A stretch of DNA of 64,000 bases from Tabrizicola sp. (GTDB lineage Bacteria; Pseudomonadota; Alphaproteobacteria; Rhodobacterales; Rhodobacteraceae), in NCBI RefSeq assembly GCF_022842145.1, contig NZ_JALHQD010000002.1, positions 558,001 to 622,000 of the forward strand, written 5' to 3'. The notes under the pieces were generated by a model. The model worked only from the letters and a program-made list of their open reading frames with translations, was not told the origin of the DNA and did not search any database. The position numbers and the translations under genes were made by a program. Positions 16,818 to 24,517 of this stretch are shown one piece after another; positions within the stretch are counted from its first letter, which is position 1; each line of letters begins with the position of its first letter.

Positions 16818-17468
16818 ATGACCCGATCACCAACGACACGATCATCCACGACCCGATCATCGACCCGTATCGCGGTGCCGCTTGCGCTCGCAGGTGCGGC
16901 CGTAGCGCTTTACTACCTCTCGCAGCAGTCCCGAGCAGGACACCCGCCTGACAGCGCGCCGGGCCGGACCGCCCGGCAAAGCTGGTTCGGCGACTACAAG
17001 GTTGCGGGCCGGTCCGTGACCATCGCCGCGCCCCGCCAGGAGTTGTTCCAACGCTGGACCGATCCTTCCGCGCTGGCCGGGTTCATGGAAAACGTGCGGT
17101 CGGTCGAAGAAGGACCGGACGGCACCTGGCGCTGGGTCGTGGCGGGGCCGGCGGGGACCGAGGTGAAGCTGGTCACCCGTGTCGTAGAGGCGCGAAAAGG
17201 CGAGTTTCTCGCCTGGCGGTCGGTTGCGGGGTCCGAGATCGAGGCGGAGGGCAAGGTCTTCTTTCACGACGCCCCGGCTGGGAGAGGGACGGTGGTCGAG
17301 GCGATCATCGCCTATCAGCCCCCCGGTGGCACCATCGGGCACTGGATCGCCAAGGCGTTCCGCGCCGATCCCCGGCTGCAGGGTCGGCACGAGTTGAAAC
17401 GGCTGAAGATGCTGGTCGAGACGGGCGAGATCGCCACCTCGGCCAACCGCCGCGAGGAAAGGACCTGA
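16818..17468 (+). CDS. Membrane-tethered SRPBCC (START-like) protein
   Basis: Protein of 216 residues. Residues 1-17 are made of tandem TRSS-type repeats, coded by two near-identical 15-bp units at 16833-16862. Residues 18-36 form a hydrophobic segment. From about residue 62, the protein matches polyketide cyclase/dehydrase-like SRPBCC domains (SVTIAAPRQELFQRWTDPSALAGFM), which bind hydrophobic ligands. It ends 1 base before the alcohol dehydrogenase start, so the two form an operon. Homologues are often found with stress or envelope genes. The ligand is unknown. Confidence 0.75.
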   Translation: MTRSPTTRSSTTRSSTRIAVPLALAGAAVALYYLSQQSRAGHPPDSAPGRTARQSWFGDYKVAGRSVTIAAPRQELFQRWTDPSALAGFMENVRSVEEGPDGTWRWVVAGPAGTEVKLVTRVVEARKGEFLAWRSVAGSEIEAEGKVFFHDAPAGRGTVVEAIIAYQPPGGTIGHWIAKAFRADPRLQGRHELKRLKMLVETGEIATSANRREERT

Positions 17469-17469
17469 C

Positions 17470-18639
17470 ATGCGTGCACTGACCTTCCAAGGGACCCACG
17501 ACGTCCGGGTCGAGACTGTTCCTGATCCCGAAATCGTCAACCCGCGCGATGCGATCATCGAAATCACCTCAACCGCGATCTGCGGGTCGGACCTGCACCT
17601 GTATGCCGGGGTGATCCCTGGCCTGCAGAAGGGCGATATCCTGGGGCACGAGTTCATGGGCCGGGTGGTCGATGTCGGCCCAGGGTCCAGCTTGCGGAAG
17701 GGGGACCGGGTGGTGGTGCCCTTTACCATCTCGTGCGGTGGATGCTTCTTTTGCCAGCTTGGACAGTTCTCGGCCTGCGATAACTCCAACCCCGTCGAAA
17801 AGCAGGACGCCTCGGAAGCTGTCTATGGGCATGCGGTGTCCGGTCTGTTCGGGTTTTCGCACATGACGGGCGGTTACCCGGGCGGGCAGGCGCAATATGC
17901 GCGGGTGCCGTTTTCGGACGTGGGTCCGATCGTGGTGCCTGATGGCGTCCCGGACGAGCAGGTGCTGTTCCTGTCCGACATCCTGCCGACGGGATGGATG
18001 GCGGCGGAAAACGCGCAGATTCAGCCGGGCGACACTGTCGCGGTCTGGGGCTGCGGGCCGGTGGGCCTTTTCGCGGTGCAGTCGGCGCTGATCATGGGGG
18101 CCGGGCGGGTGATCGCGATCGACCACCATCCGCACCGGCTGGACCTTGCCCGGGGCCTTGGGGCCGAGGTGATCGACTATACCCAGACCCACGTGCTTGA
18201 GGCGCTAATGGAGATGTCGGGCGGGATCGGCCCGGACGCGGTCATCGACGCGGTCGGTATGGAGAGCCACGGCTTCGCGCCCGACAATGTGCTGGATACG
18301 CTGAAGCAGAAGGTGCTGCCGGGCACGGACCGGGGGCATGTGCTGCGGATGGCTTTGATGGCGGTCCGGAAGGGGGGCCGGGTGTCCATTCCGGGCGTCT
18401 ACGGGGGGATGGTCGACAAGTTCCCGATGGGCGCGCTGATGCAGAAGGGGGTGGAGGTTCGGACGGGGCAGACCCATGTCCAGCGGTATACCCGGGACCT
18501 CTTGAACCGGATCATGGAGGGGCAGATCGACACGACCTTCCTGATCTCGCACCGTCTGCCGTTGGAAGAAGCCGCCGAGGGCTACCGCAACTTCCGCGAC
18601 AACCAGAACGAATGGACCAAGGTGGTGCTGAAGCCGTGA
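17470..18639 (+). CDS. Zinc-dependent alcohol dehydrogenase (formaldehyde dehydrogenase-like)
   Basis: Medium-chain dehydrogenase of 389 residues, the usual length for the glutathione-independent formaldehyde dehydrogenase and threonine dehydrogenase-like branch. Catalytic zinc ligands are seen in TAICGSDLH (Cys) and GHEFMG (His-Glu). The structural zinc loop has CGGCFFCQLGQFSAC. The NAD-binding Rossmann motif is WGCGPVGLFAVQ. It is expressed with the SRPBCC gene and ends six bases before the convergent Crp/Fnr gene. The natural substrate, an alcohol or aldehyde, cannot be told from sequence. Confidence 0.87.
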   Translation: MRALTFQGTHDVRVETVPDPEIVNPRDAIIEITSTAICGSDLHLYAGVIPGLQKGDILGHEFMGRVVDVGPGSSLRKGDRVVVPFTISCGGCFFCQLGQFSACDNSNPVEKQDASEAVYGHAVSGLFGFSHMTGGYPGGQAQYARVPFSDVGPIVVPDGVPDEQVLFLSDILPTGWMAAENAQIQPGDTVAVWGCGPVGLFAVQSALIMGAGRVIAIDHHPHRLDLARGLGAEVIDYTQTHVLEALMEMSGGIGPDAVIDAVGMESHGFAPDNVLDTLKQKVLPGTDRGHVLRMALMAVRKGGRVSIPGVYGGMVDKFPMGALMQKGVEVRTGQTHVQRYTRDLLNRIMEGQIDTTFLISHRLPLEEAAEGYRNFRDNQNEWTKVVLKP

Positions 18640-18645
18640 TCGGGC

Positions 18646-19392
18646 TTAGTCCGCCGGGCCTTCGCACAGGTCGGTAAGGGCGGCCACGTCGCACAGAAGG
18701 ACATCGCCGTCGCGGCGGATCGCCCCGGCGGCGATGAGCGCCTGGAACGCCTGACTGATCTTGGGCCGCGAGGCACCAAGGATCGCGGACACGTCGGTCT
18801 GGTTTACCCCAAGGATCAGCCGGCGCTGGTTGCCGTGACCTGCATCGGGGGTATGGGCAAGCGTATGCAGCAGGAAGCGGACGAGCCGGGTCTGCAGATC
18901 GTAAAGGGCGATCGACTCCATCTGGAAATTGGTCCGGCGCAGGTGGTTGGACAGATGCCGTGCCATAGCCATCCCGACATCGGGGCGCAGCTGCGCCACC
19001 GCCTCGAACCGGGCGCGGGGCAGGACGAGGCAGGTGGTGTCCTCGGCTGCGGTTGCATCGGCGGAGCGCGGCTCGCCGTCGATCAGCGCCATCTCGCCCA
19101 GGATGTCGCCGGGTCCTAGGGTGCGCAACACGATCTCGCGGCCCTTGGAGTTGGACAGGACCAGCCGGATGCGGCCCGTGAAGATGGCGTACATGTGGTC
19201 GCCCGCATCGCCACGGGAGAAGATCAGCTTGCCTGCGCCCCAGTGCTGTTCACGCATGCCTTGGGCCAGGTCCGCCAGGCTTTCGGCCGAAAGCGCCGAG
19301 AAGATCGGGAAGGATTGCAGACGCGCCTGCGGTGTCGGCAAGGCACGGCTGCCGTCGGTGCCGTCGCTGCGCGATCTGCCTGCCGTGAACAT
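18646..19392 (-). CDS. Crp/Fnr-family transcription regulator
   Basis: Protein of 248 residues. ATG at 19392 is chosen because GGGAG lies about 6 bases upstream and the longer frame has no family similarity. The cyclic-nucleotide-binding-like beta-roll spans about residues 30-145 (GDHMYAIFTGRIRLVL, LGEMALIDGEPRSADA). The dimer helix and a C-terminal winged HTH follow (TDVSAILGASRPKISQAFQAL). It lacks the N-terminal cysteine cluster of FNR, so it is not an iron-sulfur oxygen sensor. A perfect palindrome at 19452-19467 in the divergent promoter is a likely target, suggesting autoregulation and control of the small gene at 19542. Confidence 0.88.
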   Translation of the reverse strand: MFTAGRSRSDGTDGSRALPTPQARLQSFPIFSALSAESLADLAQGMREQHWGAGKLIFSRGDAGDHMYAIFTGRIRLVLSNSKGREIVLRTLGPGDILGEMALIDGEPRSADATAAEDTTCLVLPRARFEAVAQLRPDVGMAMARHLSNHLRRTNFQMESIALYDLQTRLVRFLLHTLAHTPDAGHGNQRRLILGVNQTDVSAILGASRPKISQAFQALIAAGAIRRDGDVLLCDVAALTDLCEGPAD

Positions 19393-19451
19393 GGGCGTCT
19401 CCCTTCGCCTTGAGATGCTACCGACGACAGATTTTGCGGGCAACAGGCAAG

Positions 19452-19467
19452 TGTTCCCCAGGGAACA
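19452..19467. promoter_or_regulatory. 16-bp palindrome TGTTCCC-CA-GGGAACA, candidate Crp/Fnr operator
   Basis: Perfect 7-bp arms separated by two bases lie in the 149-base divergent gap between the Crp/Fnr gene (start 19392) and the small gene at 19542. Length and symmetry suit a Crp/Fnr dimer, but the arms differ from the TTGAT and TGTGA half-sites of FNR and CRP, in keeping with this regulator's different recognition helix. Confidence 0.55.
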
Positions 19468-19541
19468 GACGCGGCCGGACCGTGGTGGCACTCTTTGGTC
19501 ATACGGAGCGGCAATGCTGCACCCTGGAGGAGGAGACGACC

Positions 19542-19970
19542 ATGACCATGACCCACAGTGCCATCGCGCAGATCTTCACGCACCGGCTGGAAATGACCGA
19601 GTTCCACGAAGAGGAAAGCTCGGTCGAGCGCGGACGTCGCGCCGAGATGGAGGCCTTCTCGCTGACCCGGCTGGCGGCACGGTTGCTACGGTGGCAGCGC
19701 GCACCTGCGGACCCGCAGGTCGAACTGCAGGCCGCGGTGAAGCGCCTGAGCGAGCTTTCCCCGCACCTTCTGATCGACGTGGGCATCGACCCGGCGACCG
19801 GCGAGATCGCGGAAGATGGTCAGGCTCTGGTGCTGGCGCGTCCGGTTCACCAGGCAGCGCCCGTGCCCCAGGAGGCGGTCGCACCCGAGCCGGTCACCGT
19901 CCGTCCGTCCCGCCTGCGCCTGAAGATCCGGGTTATGCCCGCTGGCCAACCTGCCGCGGCAGGCATCTGA
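19542..19970 (+). CDS. Small protein of unknown function
   Basis: Protein of 142 residues with a strong GGAGGAGGAG ribosome site before the ATG at 19542. Residues 20-60 are charged and helical. A segment near 65-85 (KRLSELSPHLLIDVGIDPATG) faintly resembles the core of DUF1127 proteins, which end in a similar 'LxDIGI' pattern, but the match is too weak to assign. No signal peptide or membrane segment is present. It is divergent from the Crp/Fnr gene and shares the palindrome at 19452, so it is probably controlled by that regulator. It ends six bases before the convergent RND gene. Confidence 0.7.
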   Translation: MTMTHSAIAQIFTHRLEMTEFHEEESSVERGRRAEMEAFSLTRLAARLLRWQRAPADPQVELQAAVKRLSELSPHLLIDVGIDPATGEIAEDGQALVLARPVHQAAPVPQEAVAPEPVTVRPSRLRLKIRVMPAGQPAAAGI

Positions 19971-19976
19971 CAGCCG

Positions 19977-22900
19977 TCAGAGCCGAGTGGCCGACAAGCT
20001 GGCTGCGTTATCAAGCTCGGTCTGCAGGCGGAGGGTTTCGGCCGAGCGGGGCTTGGAGAGGCCTGCCAGCAGAAGATAGGCCACGGGTGTCACGTAAAGC
20101 GTGGCGAGTGTCGCAAGGCCCAGCCCGCCGACGATGACCCATCCCAGGACTTCCCGCGCCTCGGCCCCGGCGCCCTGGGCGAGGACCAGGGGGACCCCAC
20201 CAAGGACGGTGGCGATCATCGTCATCATGACCGGGCGGAGACGGACGACCGAGGCTTCCTCGATTGCCTGGCGGACCGTGCGGCCTTGTTCGCGGAGCTG
20301 ATCGGCGAATTCCACGATCAGGATGCCGTTCTTGGCCATGATGCCCACCAGCAGGACGAGACCGATCTGGGAGTAGACGTTGATGCTGCCCCCGGTCAGG
20401 AGGAGCGCGAAGACGGCGCAGCCAATGCCAAGCGGCACCGTGGCCATGACAATCACGGCCGAGACAAAGCTTTCGAACTGGGCGGCCAGCACGAGGAAGA
20501 CCACGGCAAGCGCGATGGCGAAGGTCACCAGAAGGCCGGAGGAGGTTTCGCCCAGGGTGGCGGCTTCAGCCATCGGGACGAGCCGCATGTTTTCGGCCAG
20601 AAGGTCGTCGGACATGGCCTGAACCTCGGCCAGTGCTGCGCCAAGGGGGAAGTCGGGGGTCAGCGAGGCGCTGATCGGCACCGACCGGCTTTGTGATTCG
20701 CGTCCGAGTTCCGGGGCGACCGGGCGTTCGGTCAGCGTCGCAAAAGAGGAAAGCGCCACCAGTTGGCCGCTGTCCGAGGGCACGAAGGTCCGCTCGAGGT
20801 CGCCGGGATCGTCGACCGGGGTTTCGGTGGACACCAGGCGGATGTCGTAGCTTTCGTCCTGCAGGAAGATCGTGCCCACGGTGCGTCCATCAAGCACCGC
20901 CTGCAGCGCCTCGCCGAGGCCGTCGATGCGGACGCCCAGGTCTTCGGCCCGGGCGCGGTCGATCTCCACGAAAAGCTGCGGCTGGGTGGTGTCGTAGCCA
21001 AGGCGCACCTGACCGAAGCGCGGGTCTTCTTCCATCTTCTCGACCAGGACCCGCGCCACCTCGGCCAGGTCGGCGTAGTCATCGCCCAACAGAGCGAAGG
21101 ACAGGCCCTGTCCCGCGCCGCGGATGCCGAGCGAGTTTGGCTGGATCGCGAACGCGCGGACGCCGACGATGCTGCGCAGGCCTGCGGTCAGCTCGTCGCT
21201 GATCTCTTGCTGACTGCGGGTTCGGTCAGCCCAGTCGGCCAGCGTCACCACCATGAAGCCGCGGCTGCCGCCTCCGGTGCCCGAGATGGAAAAAACGCTG
21301 GTAACCTCGCCCGAGGCGCGCAGGGGTTCGACCAGAGCCTCGATCTCGCGCATCTTGCCGTCGGTATAGTCCAGTGCCACGCCTTGGGGGGCCGAGACCG
21401 ATAGCAGGATTACGGAGCGGTCCTCGGCCGGGGTAAGCTCCTGGCGGAGCGTGGTGAAGGTGGCGAAGGCCAGAGTGGCGAAGAGAACTGCGACCGCGAC
21501 GGCCACGAGCGGGGCATTCAGGCAGCGGCGCAGGGTCCAGGCATAAAGGCGCGACAACGCATCGCCGACCCGGTCCAGCCAGCCGCGCTTTTGGGAATGA
21601 GGCCGCAAGAGCCGTGCGGCCAGCACCGGACAAAGCGTCAGCGCAGTAACCGAGGAGAGGAGGACCGCGATGGCAAGGGTGAAGCCGAACTCGCGAAAAA
21701 GCCCGCCGGTCTGGCCGGGCAGGAAAGAGAGCGGCACGAAGACTGCTGCCAGGGTCACGGTGGTGGCGAGGACGGCGAAGAACACCTGTTCGGTCCCCAA
21801 GACGGCGGCCGCGCGGGCGCCCATGCCTTCGGATCGGCGGCGGACGATGTTTTCCAGAACGACGATGGCGTCGTCGACCACGATGCCGGTCGCAAGGACC
21901 AGGGCAAGGAGGGTCATGATGTTGATGGAGAATCCGACCAGCCAGATCGCCGCCAGCGTGCCAATCATCGCGACGGGGATCGCGACGACCGGGATCAGGG
22001 TGGCACGGGCGTCGCGCAGGAAGAGGTAGATCACCCCGGTCACGATCAGGACCGACAGGACCAGCGCCAGTTCGACCTCATGGATCGCGCCATCGATGAA
22101 ATCGGCGCTGTCCGAGGTGACGTAAATCTGCACGTCCGGCGGCAGAAGCGGCTGGAGGTCGGCCACAACCGCGCGCACCGCCGCCGAGATGGCCAGCGAG
22201 TTGCCGTTGGCCTGCCGGATGATGCCAAGACCGATCCCCGTTTCTCCATTCGCACGCAGGACCGAGGCGCCGGGTTCGGGGCCAAGCGTCACCTGCGCGA
22301 CGTCGCCCAGCCGGACGTCGTCGGCGATGGTCAGCGCCTCGATCTCTTCGGCGGTGGCGATGGCGGCCGTTGTGCGGACCTGAAGGGTCTGGCGGTCGGA
22401 AGAGAGCGCGCCTGCGGGAGACTCTTGCGCGACATTGGCCAGAACGGCGCGCAGGTCGGCGACGGTCAGCCCGCGTGCGGCCAACTGCATCAGGTCGATA
22501 TCGACGCGGAACGCAAGCTCGCGGTCACCGAAGATCTGCAGATCGGCCACGCCGGGAGCGGCCAGAAGGCGCGCTTCGGCCAGGTCGCGGACGAGGGCGG
22601 TCAATTCGTCGGCGGTCAGTTTCGGCGAGGTCACGGCGATGCGCAGGATCGCGTCGGAATCGGCGTCGGACTTCACCACGCGGGGGGCGTCCGCCTCGTC
22701 CGGCAGGGACCCCGCCAGCCGCGCCACGGCGTCGCGCAAATCGGTGGCAGCGATGTCGAGATCGACGCCGTCCTGGAATTCGACCGTCACCCGGCTGGAG
22801 CCGAAGCGCGAGGAGGACGAGATCGTCTCGACCCCCGGAATCCGGCTGGCAGCCCCTTCGATCACCGCCGTGACCTCGCGGTCGATGGTTTCAGGGGAGG

Positions 22901-23084
22901 CGCCTGAATAGCTGGTCGAGATCGACACGACGGGGCGTTCCACGGCGGGAAGCTCTCGCACATCGACGCCAAGAAGTGCGGCGAGGCCCGCGATGACGAT
23001 AAGTGCGTTCAGGACGAAGGCCAGAACGGGGCGGCGGACAAAAAGCGCGACGCGGTGGGACTGGTTCGGGGAGGGCGCTGACAT
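19977..23084 (-). CDS. RND efflux pump inner-membrane transporter (HAE1/AcrB-like)
   Basis: Protein of 1035 residues, the usual size, with the RND plan: a membrane helix near residue 20, a large periplasmic loop, helices 2-6 around 335-480, and a repeat of that plan in the second half. The proton-relay aspartates appear in TM4 as VVDDAIVVLEN. FFAVLATTVTLAAVFVPLSFLPG is the family's conserved motif. It works with the fusion protein encoded 3 bases upstream. No outer-membrane TolC-type gene is present here, so a channel from elsewhere is needed. The substrate is probably a hydrophobic toxin or drug, but is not known. Confidence 0.94.
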   Translation of the reverse strand: MSAPSPNQSHRVALFVRRPVLAFVLNALIVIAGLAALLGVDVRELPAVERPVVSISTSYSGASPETIDREVTAVIEGAASRIPGVETISSSSRFGSSRVTVEFQDGVDLDIAATDLRDAVARLAGSLPDEADAPRVVKSDADSDAILRIAVTSPKLTADELTALVRDLAEARLLAAPGVADLQIFGDRELAFRVDIDLMQLAARGLTVADLRAVLANVAQESPAGALSSDRQTLQVRTTAAIATAEEIEALTIADDVRLGDVAQVTLGPEPGASVLRANGETGIGLGIIRQANGNSLAISAAVRAVVADLQPLLPPDVQIYVTSDSADFIDGAIHEVELALVLSVLIVTGVIYLFLRDARATLIPVVAIPVAMIGTLAAIWLVGFSINIMTLLALVLATGIVVDDAIVVLENIVRRRSEGMGARAAAVLGTEQVFFAVLATTVTLAAVFVPLSFLPGQTGGLFREFGFTLAIAVLLSSVTALTLCPVLAARLLRPHSQKRGWLDRVGDALSRLYAWTLRRCLNAPLVAVAVAVLFATLAFATFTTLRQELTPAEDRSVILLSVSAPQGVALDYTDGKMREIEALVEPLRASGEVTSVFSISGTGGGSRGFMVVTLADWADRTRSQQEISDELTAGLRSIVGVRAFAIQPNSLGIRGAGQGLSFALLGDDYADLAEVARVLVEKMEEDPRFGQVRLGYDTTQPQLFVEIDRARAEDLGVRIDGLGEALQAVLDGRTVGTIFLQDESYDIRLVSTETPVDDPGDLERTFVPSDSGQLVALSSFATLTERPVAPELGRESQSRSVPISASLTPDFPLGAALAEVQAMSDDLLAENMRLVPMAEAATLGETSSGLLVTFAIALAVVFLVLAAQFESFVSAVIVMATVPLGIGCAVFALLLTGGSINVYSQIGLVLLVGIMAKNGILIVEFADQLREQGRTVRQAIEEASVVRLRPVMMTMIATVLGGVPLVLAQGAGAEAREVLGWVIVGGLGLATLATLYVTPVAYLLLAGLSKPRSAETLRLQTELDNAASLSATRL

Positions 23085-23087
23085 CGC

Positions 23088-24224
23088 CTAGCTCCGCGGC
23101 GGGGTGACGATGACGGCCGATCCAGGGCGCAACAGATTGACGCCCTCGGTCACGACGAGGTCATCCGGGGCGAAATCGCCGTCCACCAGGACGAAGTCGG
23201 CATTCCGCTGCACGATGGCGACGGGCAGACGCGTCGCCTTGGTTTCGCGCACGACCCAGACATAGGCACCGTCCGACCCCCACTGGATCGACAGGGGATC
23301 GACGGCGGGATACTCGGCCCCCGTGAAGCCAAGATCGATGCGGAAGGCCATGCCGGCGCGCAAGCGGTCGTCGGTATTGGCAATGCTGGCCTTGACGCGG
23401 AGCGTGCGGCTGGCCTCGTCCACTCGGTTGTCCACGGCGGTGACCCGGCCCTGCACCTGGCTTTCGGGCAGGGAGACCGCGCTGGCGGTGACCGTGTCTC
23501 CGGGCTGGATCAGCGGGGCAAGCCGTTCGGGCACGCGGAAGTCGAGGGTGAGGGTGGAGCGGTCTTCGATCCGGGTGACGACGGTGGCGGTGGTGACAAG
23601 GTCGCCGGGCTGCGGTTCGATCAGACCGACAAAGCCCGCGATCGGCGCGACAAGCTGGTGGTCGGCAAGCGTGCGCTCGGCAAGCTGAAGTTCCAGTTCT
23701 GCCGTGCGCAGGGCAAGTTCGGCCTCCTGGCGCTGGAGCGAGGTGGCTGTGCCGGTCTGGGCCAGCTGATCCAGCCGGTCGACGGTGCGTTGCGCATCCT
23801 CCAGCACCAGGCGGGCGCGGTCGACAGAAAGCTGCGCGCCAGCGGGATCAAGCCGTGCGATCACCGAGCCGGCGGCCACCTGGTCGCCGGGTGCCACCGG
23901 AATTTCGATGATGCGCCCGGTCACCCCAAAGGACAGATCGGCCGCTTGCGCGCCAAGGCCGGAACCGATGACCGAAAGGATATCCTGCTGGGCGCGCATT
24001 TCGACCGGGATCGCCATGACCGGGACCTCGCCACCGCCCCGCGGGGTCTGGCCCGATTGCGCGGCGTCCGCATCTTCGGACGGCACGACCCCCGCCGTCG
24101 TCAGGGGGCCAAGAAGGCCGATCCGGTCAAGCCAGGGATGGGTCCCGGGGACGAAGCGGGCCGAGACCGGCACAGCCACGGCACCAAGCAGTGCGACGAC
24201 GACAAGCTGGACGCCGAGCTTCAT
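23088..24224 (-). CDS. RND pump membrane fusion protein (HlyD/AcrA-like)
   Basis: Periplasmic adaptor of 378 residues. The ATG at 24224 has AGGAAAGG before it and opens a signal or anchor segment at residues 3-22. The lipoyl-like half-motifs (GRIIEIPVAPGDQVAAGSVIARLDP and LVAPIAGFVGLIEPQPGD, given in part) flank a short coiled coil at about 125-180 containing ARLVLEDAQRTVDRLDQLA. A beta-barrel follows. There is no lipobox cysteine. It is first in the operon with the transporter. The 293-base gap upstream, facing the FadB-like gene, must hold both promoters, but no clear regulator or operator is seen. Confidence 0.92.
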   Translation of the reverse strand: MKLGVQLVVVALLGAVAVPVSARFVPGTHPWLDRIGLLGPLTTAGVVPSEDADAAQSGQTPRGGGEVPVMAIPVEMRAQQDILSVIGSGLGAQAADLSFGVTGRIIEIPVAPGDQVAAGSVIARLDPAGAQLSVDRARLVLEDAQRTVDRLDQLAQTGTATSLQRQEAELALRTAELELQLAERTLADHQLVAPIAGFVGLIEPQPGDLVTTATVVTRIEDRSTLTLDFRVPERLAPLIQPGDTVTASAVSLPESQVQGRVTAVDNRVDEASRTLRVKASIANTDDRLRAGMAFRIDLGFTGAEYPAVDPLSIQWGSDGAYVWVVRETKATRLPVAIVQRNADFVLVDGDFAPDDLVVTEGVNLLRPGSAVIVTPPRS

Positions 24225-24517
24225 CCGAGACCTTTCCTGATTGTCCGCCTCCCCCTGCAGGGTCCGGACATCGTCAATGATGCATTTCGGACCAAGGCCC
24301 TGCACGAGACTTAAGCCGACAGGATACAAGGCAAGGCCCTGTCCCGTCCATCTGTCGCAGAATTGAGGCCGTGGCGTGCTGCGTTGAAGTCACCTTCGGT
24401 TGAACCAAGCCTAGTCCGCTGCCGCCCGGCTTTTGCGCCAGCGAGGTGCCGAATGGGCTGGACGCGACCCGGCATCTGCGGGATCAGAAGGGGCGGAGGC
24501 CGGCCGAAGGGGGTGAG

